Assembly: GCF_040807025.1 (NCBI RefSeq)
Contig: NC_090981.1
Span: 43,639,317 to 43,703,316, forward strand
Direction of reading: 5' to 3'
DNA length: 64,000 bases
From: Struthio camelus
Taxonomy: Eukaryota; Chordata; Aves; Struthioniformes; Struthionidae
Of the stretch, positions 25,246-37,212 are shown one piece after another (position 1 is the first letter of the stretch; each line of letters opens with the position of its first letter). The notes under the pieces were generated by a model, which saw only the letters and a program-made list of their open reading frames with translations, made no database searches and was not told the DNA's origin. The position numbers were made by a program, and so were the translations under genes.

Positions 25246-25325
25246 CCCCCCCCCCCCCCAACTTGGTCAATCTTATACTGGTCTAACATAATAAAAATTA
25301 ACGTCCCCCCCCCCCCAAAAAAAAA
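25246..25325. repeat. Two long C runs (G runs on the LHFPL2 transcript strand)
   Basis: C14 at 25246-25259 and C12 at 25305-25316, the second followed directly by A9. On the - strand, which is the LHFPL2 sense strand, these are G tracts of 12 and 14 nt only 45 nt apart. Confidence 0.9.
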
Positions 25326-28300
25326 CCCCACCTACCTTATACGCCATTTCAGTGTAGACACAACGATTCTCAGGAGCTTCACCTCTTCTTGCTATCACTA
25401 ATATTTACCATAATTACTAATTTCAGCAATACCTGCTTCCTATTTGTTTGGAAAAGTTAATATGAGTATTTAATTAACCCACTTCCACATACCCACAACA
25501 GAAGTGGCACTCCTTGGATCTCATGCTGAACAGCAGCAAATGGAGTGGCACCGCCCTCTCTCACACGGTCACCTCTTCAGCTCAGAGCTGTGGGACCTGG
25601 CACAGTGGCTGAGCTGGGCAGGGCTCAGGGGCCCTTCTTGACTCTGCCTTGCTAGAGAGACTGCCCAAAAAGGGTGTTCAAGTAGGAGAAAGAGAAGCAA
25701 AAAAAAAAAAAAAAAAAGCGCACAAGGAGCTTTGCCTGCAGCTTCCTAGTAACTGCAGAAGAGATGCGCACAGGCTACCAAGCTCATCTCGCTGACTCCT
25801 GCTGTTTAAACAAAACAGCAGAGTCTTTCTTTACCACCCAACAACAGAGCAAATCATGGCCGAAGCCAGCAATCAAAAGCACTTTACTGCCCAACTGCTC
25901 GTGGCCGGAGCAGCAACATCCAGAGACTGGAAGACGAACAGCAGCTGCCTATTTAATTATATTCAGCTTGATAGTGCCCGTCGGTCATGCCAGCACCTCT
26001 AAGTCACTTCAATGCTTCTAACACAGGTGGTAGATGGAAAAGTTTAGGATCTTCTTACTGGGCCCAATCAGGTCTGCCCTCCAGGGCACTGCTTCACCAA
26101 CTGCCATTCCCCTGGCTCTGGCTCCAGTGAGCCAGACCACAAAAAACAACTTCTGTGCTCCTGGGAACACAAAGGGAGAGGGAAAGGAAGGGAAAATGCC
26201 CATGTGGAAAGAACAAGAAAAGATATATCAGGGGTAGCAAGCGCAGGAGGGGTTGTGATACTCCTTGTGCTTTCCCAGGCGCAATGGTTAACTGCAACGT
26301 GAGCATCTCGCAGTCTGTGTGTTCCTCCTCCTCCGACCTAAGCAGCAGTGCACAACCATCTCAAGGAGCACGGGGAAGCCACAGCGTGTTTCTATGGCTA
26401 ACACTTCTATGGCTTCAGCTCCAGCTATGGCAAATGCAAGCAGCCACAGCTAAGCAAAAACCAATTAGAGGCTGGTGTGCAGCCAGCCTATCCGCAAGGG
26501 AAAACAACATAGTAAATTCTCAGTGCAAATTCCTCCTACCAGCCCCCATGGGCAGCCTGGCCAGGGCCCTTGCAGCTCTGCTTATTTGAGAGAGCTTCTC
26601 ACTTAATTGCCTGTATCCCTGTCCTCCAGCGGCCACTGCTCGCTCCCTGGAGCTTGTCTGCCTGCGTCTCTCTCATTTTTGTCATTTATTTGTATTACCG
26701 CAGAGCCTGGCAGCTCTGTTCACAGCTTCTGCCCACGACAGCTAGGAAGCTCCTTCTCAGACAAGCCTCACGGAGGGGCAGCGTGCAAGGACCTAGCGCA
26801 ATAACCCTGACTAGCGCACTGGCAGTAGTTTCATCACACCCACAACTCAGCTGTTAACAAGTTTTTCTTTTATAGCCACTGCAACAAGACAGTCTTGAGA
26901 AAAATGCTGAAGGAGGACACATTAGCTTTCAGTTGAGTTGTTTGTGGAGAGCACAAAGCAACATGGGAGCGTGTGGTTTCGTCTCCCGAAGAGTCGCCAG
27001 GCGGGTGGTGGAGCAGGGCACTGGAGGGGCTGCACGGAGCCAGGCCCAAGCGTCTCGGTCACGAATGGCAGACCACAGCGCAGGGGCTGCAGCCTCGGGG
27101 CGGCCAGAAATGGGAGCCAAGTGGCTGACCCTTGGCATTCACTTATAATCCCAGTGCACAGGAACACATGACTAGTTCCTAGCACAACCTATTGATTTGT
27201 CTGTAAGAAGTTGCTCTCTCTAGAAAGATTAGCTATTATAATCCTCAGATTTCTTGAATTTGACTCAGTTATTCTTCAACGTAATTCATTAAATATTAAT
27301 TCTGTATTTAATCTGCATTATGCAGCTTCTACGCCATTTAATGCTGTAAGTTAAGATTAAAGCATTTAGGCTTTTGTTAGTCATACAAGTACAAAGTTCA
27401 TTTCTGTGCTATATAATTTTATGTCAGCATAATCTAATGAAGCAACCATTATCTCCTGTCAACAGTTTGCTAGAAGACGGATCTGGCAGCACGAGAGTAA
27501 ATATTAATAATAATGATTTCTTTTTCCTAATAAATCAGTTTTTGCTCCCCTCCCAGTGTATCTGAATAGCAGCCAGTCTTCAAGGGAAAGAACAGAGACC
27601 ACAGATCTAGTGCTCTGTCTAAGGAGAAGTTTTTTCCAAGGAGTCCTTTCAGGTCTTCTTGCTAATTTACAGTAAATGAAAGTTTTAATTCACACCCAGT
27701 CGACCTGTGGAATCGTTGGTGTCTGTGGGAGGAACAAAGTCATTCTGAAGACATTATGTGAGGCTCTTTTCCACTGTGCTCCTCTACAGTCTAGCTCAAG
27801 CTATCTCTGTTCTAGATTTAACCCCCGCCTTAGCACAGCTGCACGGCTCTGGGTGCAGCCTACGTTGTACACGTTCTCTTGCTACTCCTTCTTAAACACT
27901 ATGATAATTTTTCGGAACTACTTTTTCCTTCTTGTCAGTTGTTGCTCGCTCTGAGTTACCTTTCCTCTGAGGATTCCATAAAACAGAGGTCTGCAAGAAC
28001 GCTATGCAATGCAGCTACCTGCCTAGGAACAAGAGTAGAAAATTATTTAAATGCATTTTTTTATCCAGAGAACTCATCTACAGCTCTTTGGTGCAAGTCT
28101 GTTGGTAGAGAACATTCTCCTGTGTTTCACTGGAGAATATTTGCCCACGTAACATTTTACTATCAGTCCCAAATTGTCTGCTTTTAAAAAGAAGCCTTAG
28201 AAATAGAAAAGGCCAATTTATTCAGATTATTAGACTAAAATCTACTTCCTCACTACAACATAAACAGCCTAATATTAAACATTAGCTCTACTGTATTTGA

Positions 28301-28337
28301 GTGATGTAAAAGCAACTCCTTTCTCCTGAAACACTAA

Positions 28338-28340
<3 letters not shown>

Positions 28341-28368
<28 letters not shown>
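28341..28368. repeat. A28 homopolymer
   Basis: An uninterrupted run of 28 A in the LHFPL2 intron. No retroelement body or target-site duplication was recognised next to it. Confidence 0.9.
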
Positions 28369-31027
28369 CGTAGCAAATACTGCAAAATATCAGTATGAAT
28401 ATAGCAGAAAGCATTGCTGTGAGACACAGTTTCTGAAGACAGTTCAGTGATGCTTTTTATGTAAGAGAATTTTTTTTTGTGTTTGGGCACCAAGTTTCCC
28501 CTCCTAAGGGTCTGGAATTGTTCCTCCTGCTTTTGATACACTGTGGTAGCGTTGCTAGGCTAACACCATGGAAAACCAACAAACTGCTCTATCACTATGG
28601 GCTTTTGTATGTCACATTATGTGCTGGTCAGTGCTGGGGGTCAGAGCTGAGTAAAAGCTTTCTCATCCTATCCTTGGAAACAACCCTTAAAAAAGGAGTT
28701 ACGCAGATGCTTGTTTAGATGAGCAGAGGCATGCTACTTAGTTCTGACGGTCTCCTGTGCAGCTGCTGTTATGCCATATTAAACAACAGCATATACTAAC
28801 AAAGCCAATTTCCATTGCAAATCCTGATACTATCTTCTCATTTCCTAGCAAAATAGCAAAGAAGCTCTGAAATGCTGCTGAAGAAACAGGAAATTAAGCA
28901 GCTGTGACCACAGCAGTGGCAGCATCGCAGGCTTCCGCCAACCAGCTTCCACCGTTTTAACAGAGGAGGAGACACAGGGCCAAGGGGGGAAGGATTAGCC
29001 TTGCCCAACCCCAGGCAGGCGATGCGGGCAGGCAGCTTCGTCCGCAGGAGTGATATTGACTGTTCTCATCTTCTGCTCAGCTGCAGCAGATGACTGACTC
29101 TTCAGCCCAAGGGCAATCTGCCAGCTAGGCAAAATAAACCTGCCTCTATTGCTCAAGGTCGTATTTCCAACTAATGCTAACTGAGCATCCGAACACTTTT
29201 ATGCTTAGATTATTTCTACAAACGCACCGAACTAGCTTAACCCAAGGAGACTAAGCAGTTTTTTCTTATACACAAACTTTTCTCAGCAAACTTTCTATCC
29301 AGCAGGAATTCCACCAGGTCACTATTCATGGGCTATTTTACTCCTTCAGCCACTGACAAACAACTTAAGTGACAGCCTACTACTCGGCAGCTATACAACA
29401 GACATCTTCAATCCCATGAAATGATTTGGTAATCACATTTTAATCTGATCAAAGCTAATGAGATGGGCTCAGAGCAGCTGGTTTGATATGGGAAAAAGTG
29501 TGGGCATCCCATAGCACTGCAATACTGTTGGCACACTGAAGAGCGTGCTGGTTACACCGCCCGTGGCGCAGTACCCACCACCTTCCTCGGTGGCTGCTCT
29601 CCATCTCTCTGGATGACTGCCAGCAGCATGGAAAGCAAACAGCTGACCAGAGGCAGGAAGGTATTTGCACAAGAAGAAAGGGGAGTATCGGTAAGCCTGA
29701 GTGCCCCGGCCCACTCAGAAACTTTTCAAAACAAACAGAAGAAAAATTGACAACAATGAAAAGATCAATGATTAAAAAAGCCTAGCGTGACATCCCACTT
29801 AATTCTGGTTCACATAAGCAGAGGGGATTTGGGATAATTTGGAAACATGGCTGTTGAGGGTGGAGAGGGTTGCCAATGGGCAATGTAAGGAGAAACTGGA
29901 ATCTTCCCAAGCAGCAGGGGTGACAAGAGGCGAGATCCAGACCCATTCAGTCACTGTAGGAGAGTGCAACCATATGCAGATTTCTACATACTTGGAATAC
30001 CCTGAGCTGAGGGCAGGAGAATAACCAGGTGATCTCTCAAAACCTGCCTCGATTTTTTTTTCCAAAGTCTTTTAAAGTTGTCTTGAGGTCATATAAGGGG
30101 AAGCAATTATCAGAAGAAAAAGCATTTCCCTAACCATTTTCTTCCTCAAATTGAGGAAAACAAAATTCTTTTAAACAGTCAATTAACTAAGCCATTTTCT
30201 CAAGGATACTTTCCCATTTGTTAAGCAGATCAAAGATGCTTGTTCATAACCTAACGTATGTAAACATAATACTTCTCATGATATTACTAATATTAGGGTG
30301 TGGAAATAGGATGGGAACACAGGACAGGGGACCTGCACGACAGGGACATAGAAGGGAAGGCTACTGATGGGATACAGTGCCTACTATGGCTATCAAGTAT
30401 ATGTTGCTACCTCCAGAAGAAGCTAGAAATAAGTCAGTTTATAAACCTCGATGTGGGTTGCTCTGGCATATGGAGGATTCCTGTGTGGGGTTTTTTGTTT
30501 GTTGGTTTGTTTTTTTTTTTTTTTAATATTGGTGTAATTCTATTGCTCTGACTTGTCTTTAGTAAAGTGTGAGCCTGTAGACTTCTATTCTGGGAGAAGA
30601 GAGTGCATATTCCTCATTAGCTTTTAACAAAATGTGTATACAAGGTAAGAGTCCCCATTAATTGGCAGGGAGGAGGAGAAATGTGGAGAATCAAAAAAAA
30701 GATTAATCTCAAACGTTGAAATGACATCCCCACCCCTTTGCTGGCTGCGTAAGTAAATGGGGATGTGGAGGCATTTCACTGCACTTCACAAGGGCTCTTG
30801 TAAGGCAGATACTAGCCCTGCTGTTAAGTAAAGATCAAGCCCTGTATACATGAAAAGCGAAATGCTTATGAGTTTTCTACAATGCCGAGTCACTAAAGAC
30901 TATGCACACACAGGGCGCTGGACAGTACCTCTCATCCTACTTGTGCCAACCCTCTGTCACACAAAATCACTAGTTTTGACTTTCTGCTCCATCTAGAGCA
31001 CCTACCTGAGGTGATGGACACATAAAT

Positions 31028-31225
31028 GTTACGTTCTCCTAGCACAGCAGAGCTGCCGGGGCATGTTGCAAAGCGACCTGCTCAGGCTCGACAGCCGGCA
31101 GGCACCAGGGCCAGGCACGGCGCCCCTCCCCGCCGACCCTCGCAAGGCAACAGGCACCACCGCAAACTGTGAGGGCAGCGCCACCGCTCCGGCCCGACCA
31201 CCAAGTCCGTTCACCGCCCACATCT
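31028..31225. promoter_or_regulatory. CpG-dense block inside LHFPL2 intron
   Basis: About 17 CpG dinucleotides counted by eye in roughly 190 bp of high GC content, in surroundings that are otherwise AT-rich. It may be an enhancer or minor promoter. It shares a 16-nt string, CGACAGCCGGCAGGCA, with the larger CpG block near 32.9 kb. No TATA box or initiator was identified. Confidence 0.35.
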
Positions 31226-32869
31226 TACCTCAATAGCCAAGGAAGCATCGAGTGTTTTTAATTTAAGTTGGCCCAATAAGAGCTGCTAAATGAGTAACTG
31301 AACTGTGGATAGTAACTTTGGGATGCTCTTTAGTTAGGAAAGGAGCCACGAAAAGCTTGGCTTCTTTCCTGGCCACGAAAGAAGCCAAGGGAAAGACCAA
31401 GCCCATTTTGCAACACTTGCCATAACCTTTCTCACTGCTCTCCAACTGGTCACTGCCAGTGCCCTCAAAACCATGAATTAGCTACAATGAATCAGCTGCA
31501 AAGGAAGGAAGACACCAGGTCATGGGCACCCCGCGCTGCATAAAGAGAGGCAAAGCAACAACCTGCCTCCGTTTAAACACAGAGGCAAAGGGGCTCTGGC
31601 ACAACTCGTGATTGAGTTGCGTTTCCTCTGTACTGATCCAGTCTGCAAAGAGGCCTCCCTCGCCTTGCCTCACCGAGGCCGCAGGGCTCGCACGGTGGGA
31701 AAGGAGCTACAAAGAGCTGAGGGTCGGAGAGGAGGAAAAGGCGAAGGCGGACATGGGAGGGGAAGGATCTCACCCAGCCTGATGTGGCAGCGGAGTGCAG
31801 ATTGCCAGTGCTGGGGAAGGAAGCACAGCTCAAATCCACCTTATTTCCTTTAACAACCCACTGGGTGCACTGAACAGAGTAGCTAACCATCAGTTAGCCC
31901 CAGGTGTTCAAAGAGCTGTTTTAATCTGTTTTGCTGTGCTCGAGTGAAAACACAGCTTTTGTTGAATTTAAATATTTTCCTACAGTGTTTGCAGCCTATA
32001 GATAACAACAGCATCAGTCTTGGCTCTGAGACCTGGAAGCAAAATCCAACCAAAAGAGATTCCCATTACTCTCCTGTTATTTTTAACCCTCTCCTCAGAG
32101 GGGCCACCAGTATCTTTTACCTTAAATCCACAAGAAGAGGAATACAATGAACTTCTCAATATCTCATTTAGCCTGCACTGGTAGAAGCAGTAGACCGTTG
32201 CATGCGTACGTGCCACAGTTAAGCACTGCTCAATAGGTAGCCTGAGAGACTCACCTGTAACACCATTTTATTATAGCTTTATGGTTGCTATGAATGACGT
32301 CAACTACCAAACCTTATCAGTGAAAACCTGGACATTTACAATCTGCCAGGTGTCCACTGATCCATACTCGCCCATCTTCACAGCAGCTGAGAGGAACTGA
32401 TCGTCAAATGTAACCAGACACTGGAATCTTCACTTTATTTCTTTAAAGTTACTGATATCGTCCCTAAGGCTCAATAGCAATTTACCACTTTAACTCATTT
32501 TCCTTGTCTGGCATATTCCCTCTTGTTCCAACCCAGCAGTCCCCTTAGCATGAACTTTCGGCAGCTGAGTGTGTATTAGATGCTGCCCTGGCATTTGGCC
32601 ATGTAGGTTACAGGAAGCACTATACCACCCTGTTCAGACAGCAGAAGTAGTTCAGGCTGTCAGGATTTCCATTGTAAGTCCCTCTCCTCCCCTTTCTTTT
32701 TTCCCACCCCAAGAATTCACAGTTCTGGCATCCGAAAAGAAAAATCCTAAGCTGAATCCAAGAGGAAATATGCTTTTTGAAAAATGCATGCTCTACACTT
32801 TAGAAAGACAAACAAGAAGTTTCCTTGCCTCGGAGGGCAGGAGGGCTCTCCCCCTGCTTTCCTCCTGCC

Positions 32870-33120
32870 CAGGCGTTGCATTAGTCTCGCCCGTCTAGCA
32901 AGGGCCTCCGACAGCCGGCAGGCAGCAACACGAGCTCGCCAGGCGTTTCCTTCCTTGCTCGCTAGCTCGCCCCTTTCTCTGACAAGGGGTGCCGCCCGGC
33001 AGCGCGCTGCTCCCTACCGCTTCCGCATACGCTGAGCTACTGGGCGACGCTGACTCTCTCAGCGTCGGAGTGAGCTCTAGCAGCACCAGGGCCCCTCCGC
33101 AGCAGGCTTCGGTAGCGCGC
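32870..33120. promoter_or_regulatory. Intragenic CpG island
   Basis: Roughly 27 CpGs in 250 bp by eye at about 60-65% GC, giving an observed/expected ratio near one. This is the strongest CpG island-like segment in the window. Its position between the two LHFPL2 coding exons suits an alternative or antisense promoter, or an orphan island. No transcript can be assigned from sequence alone. Confidence 0.5.
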
Positions 33121-36100
33121 TGTCCTTTTGCTTTTTCTCCCCTCTCAGCAGCGAGTTCTGGCTAACCTCCCGTTTCCTCCCTGGCTTCCTCAGCAACTCC
33201 CAATTCCCACCACCCACCTCAGCAGCCAGGGGCCCTCAGTCGCACCTCCCCCCCTACAATCGCCCGGGAATTACCCAGCCCCCCAGCACCCTCCTCGGCC
33301 TCACTGCATCTGGAGTCTACTTCATACACCCCCACGAGCAATCCCAGATCGCTCTTTTGCCTTCAGATGGTTTCCATCACTTTCCTAATCACCCAAACTC
33401 CCAAATGGAAATGACGACTAATAAATATAACATGCTAAACTATTTCTTAGTGCAAGAGTTGTAAAACAAACCCTTCCAGCAGCGCAAATACACTGTTCTA
33501 GACACAGCAGAATTCAAACTGAGTTTCATCCCTGTATTTTAGAAAACTGTAAGGAGAATTGCTTGTGTTTGAGGATAAAAATGCACTCTTAACTGAACTA
33601 CTGCCCACGTATTGCATTGGCTCCTGATCAGAGAAGCCTCCAAGTGACCACAGCAAAGGGAACAGGAGAAGGCATGAAGAGCAATACACAAAGAGGAAAA
33701 AAAAGAGGGCATAGAAAGGACAGAAGAATGAACAGAGGAGAACTTGTCGCGGCAGCTGAAAAGGGAGAGTACCGTGGAAAGAGACTGCACAGTTTGGGAC
33801 TAAACTGGACAGGTGACAGGGGAAACCTGCCTTGTAGAAAAAACAGAGGAAAACGCTGGAAAGGAAGAAAATAGGGTGAAAGGGAACCTCAGCACTTGGT
33901 GATGAGAAGAGAGCACTGAAGTCCGGCCCTGAAAAGGTTTCATATGGGAAGACGCTCAGTCGTCTCCCTGGCAATGCTAGAGGAGAGCTCAGATCCCACA
34001 GGAGAAACTGCTCTGGACCGGGGGCCCCAAACCTGCTGGGCATCATCTGGTTGCAGGAGAGAGGACCCGAGGAAACGGTGGGGAGAATCTTGCTCTCCTG
34101 GACCACTTCTAGCAGCCTTTCAAGACAAACCACTGCCCCATATGACTAAACATGCACCCATTAAAGGCATAATTGGCCATGTCCCAGCCTTATAGTCAGA
34201 GTACTAAGGCACACGACTGCAAGTGCAGTCTCGCATTCTCCCAGACAAAATGCAGACATCCCTCAGCACGTGACAGATATGCAGCAGGCCTTACCACAGA
34301 TGCAACGTGATTTTTAATTGCAAAAACCTGATGAACAAGTGCAATCATCACATGTCCAGGTGTGCTTTTTGTCTGGTAATACAAGGCTGCATGTTGGCCA
34401 CATCAGGGCCTTTCAGCCATTCATGTGTCAGAAGATGAGATGCAGAGTCCTTGCAAGAGAGAGCACTTGGGAAGAAGCTGACAGCGGTTTTGGCAAACCA
34501 GGTTCACAGTTTGATCATGCCTGTCTTAGCCTTGTCTCTCTGGAGCACTTTTTTACTTTTTGCCTGAATGGAGGAGTTTCCAAAGGTGGCCGTGACCTTG
34601 ACATGCTTCTGTTAGAGAAAATTCTTTAGTAAAACCCTCTTTGAACTAGAGGAAAGCGGACTGTGAAAAGAGAAAGCAGTGAGGGGGAGATAACCCAAAA
34701 GAGGCCTCCCAGATGAAACCATCATCACTCTGAAAAGACTTGAGGGAACAGGAGCTGCTTTAGCCCAGACTGGTAAGCCTGCCTGGTAACACAGCCCTGC
34801 TCCAGCACAGTGAAGCAGTGAGAATGGAAACAAAATTCCCAAAGCAGCCGGCCTTCTCAGCAGACTAACAAGCCTTCCCCTCTGCCCTTTCTAAAGCTTT
34901 TTCTGGTGCACGGTATAGTTCCCTGAAAGGAAAATCACTGGCCTGTTCAAGTTTCAAAGCCGAGACAATATATGCACTGCTAATTTAGTTTCTGCCTTGT
35001 GACTTGCGGTCAGGGTGTTGCTGGCAGGTTGCAGCTCACCTGCGCATGAGTCAGCCGGCCCCCATCGGCTCCACTGCTGGCCTCTCACTAAGGAGCCTGG
35101 TCTGCCAGCCACAGCACCCGATGCCAGCTAGCTGCAGCTACCCCTTCTGAGGCTCAAAAAAGCCAAGAAAAGTTCTTATGATTAATTTCATAAATGAAAT
35201 TGTATCAGAGACTGAAGGCTGAAGTTGTCCTAGGCTCTGTCCTAAGCTCCCCTCCATCCTCCCCCAACATACTTTTTTAAAGTCATACTTTTAACCATGA
35301 GAAGGGGTGAACATGGGAACTACGAAAAGAAACTGCATACAGTACTCTGAGGTGGTTCGGCTCTTCTAGGACAGGGATATGTTTAGATTATATTGCTGAG
35401 CATAGCAAAGTACCAAAGCCCAAACAAGGCTTGTAAACACTCTGTGTGATTACCATATATTTCTACTACAGTATGTCAATAAGAGATCACCAATCATTTA
35501 CTTCCTAAATGATTACTGTGACAATTTACTTTGAATTAGTTCTTAACAACTACTACATAATAGCATATTGCCTCTTCTAGTCTCTGTATTTCAAATGATT
35601 CATAGACTAAAAATAGAATACTTACCCCAAGACGACATTCAAATGAATGTATGCCTGGACTTCTTGCTGCTAGGTAGTGATTATCTATTTAATTATACGG
35701 CTCTTTTCTTTGCACTCTCTATTGCAAAGACAAGACTCTTTTCTAGATGAAACAATGCTCAAACGTTCCTAAAATCACGATTGCTGATTACCATTTCTAC
35801 ACATCCCGAACAAAAGAGTCTGCTGTCTAAAAACAAGTGGTAAAAGTCCCGCTCCACTACAAAGGAATTTCAGGATTTTAAACAGAGCTATATTTTCTTC
35901 TTTTATAGCTTTGTATTCCTAGTTTTCTGCCACAAACAAAACCCTGTGGACCAGATTGTGTGTGTGGCTCCCTCCCACTGACCTAAACGAGAGTTCACAC
36001 ATTTGTCCAAGGGCAGGCGTTGGACAAATACCATAATAGAAGAGATACAGCTTTGTGTTCTGCAATTTCACCTTAGGCATCAGCCAGGTCACAACCAGTG

Positions 36101-37080
36101 TTGCTAGACAGAAATGATATATCCGGTGTCTGCTATTGTTTTTTCATGATGAATTCCAGGAATAAATTAACATGCTGTATGTTTTTAATTATATTAAATC
36201 TCCACAGCAAATATATAGAGATTTTAAATGAGATTAAGTCTGTAAAATTCTGAGTTCCTGTAGAAAACTCTACTGTGGGTACATCTCATCTTTGAAAATG
36301 AGATATTTGAAATATTTGAAAATATTGGACTGATACGCACTGATAAAGAAAATGACTTTGTGTATTCTTGTCCTACATTTATTGAAGAAAAAGGTCACAT
36401 TTCAAAGAATGTTCTTAAGGTGATCAGGCAGGGTTGTATCTAGTTGTTCCCTGGCCAGGACACGAGTCTACAAATCATAAACCTTGCATGGATTAACTCT
36501 GTGGACAACTGTCCTTCCGGAAGCACTTGCTTAACTGTTTTCTGAAACTCAAGAACTGAGAACGATGACATTAAAAGCTGTAGTAAGTCCTAAGGAAAAT
36601 ACTTTCAACTAAGTAAGCAGATGCTGTAATGCTACTGGCACAAAAGTAGCAGTGGACCCAATAAAATTAATCTCAAGAAAATGAGTTGCTAGCCACAAGA
36701 CGCCTGGCTGCAAATACTGGCAGGCATACTTCTCAGAGCAACAGTTTCAGTAATGTGACCTTTCAATTACCCAGCTTCATGCCATGTCATTTGTCTGAAT
36801 TATAAGAAGGGAAGTGCTTCCATTCTCAGTACAGCTGAGAAAAGAACTCTCTCCCCTAACATACAAGGAATGCCTTGTCTACCATACTGTTCAGTTTCGA
36901 GTCCGTGCTTACCTTTACAGGCACAACTGTTTTGATTATAAAACGTAAAACTGTTTTTGCATGTATCTTCTCAGAAGCAAGTGGTCTCCAAAACAGTTCT
37001 CTAAGATACAAGAATCAATTTCCTGTTAATTTTGATGTTTGACCGTTTATAGATATTTTGAAATGGCACCAACGCTGTAA

Positions 37081-37212
37081 GTATGGTTAACCTTTCAAGA
37101 GACACACAAGTCTGACATGCCCTAACACATACATATCTGGTCCACAGGGTTTTGTGTGTGGCATGGTATGGTTAACCTTTCAAGAGACACACAAGTCTGA
37201 CATGCCCTAACA
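37081..37212. repeat. Perfect 47-bp direct repeat
   Basis: A 47-bp segment beginning GTATGGTTAACCTTTCAAGA occurs at 37081-37127 and again without a mismatch at 37166-37212. The copies are separated by 38 bp of unrelated sequence (period 85 bp). Similarity stops abruptly at both ends, consistent with a recent local duplication. It is not CRISPR-like: there are only two copies. Confidence 0.9.

Noticed and set aside
26155..26589. 144-codon open frame and overlapping frames in the 26-27 kb GC-rich part
   Set aside because: Overlapping open frames on both strands are typical of GC-rich non-coding sequence; no recognisable protein.
28341..28368. A28 run as the tail of a processed pseudogene or SINE
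   Set aside because: No coding or SINE body recognised next to it and no target-site duplication seen.
35949..36020. Possible ancient palindromic repeat fragment
   Set aside because: A few words resemble the amniote repeat motif (CCACTGACCTAAACGAGAG), but the match is too poor to separate from chance.
37081..37212. CRISPR-like arrangement (repeat-spacer-repeat)
   Set aside because: Only two copies, 47 bp long, in a vertebrate intron with no cas genes; a simple local duplication.
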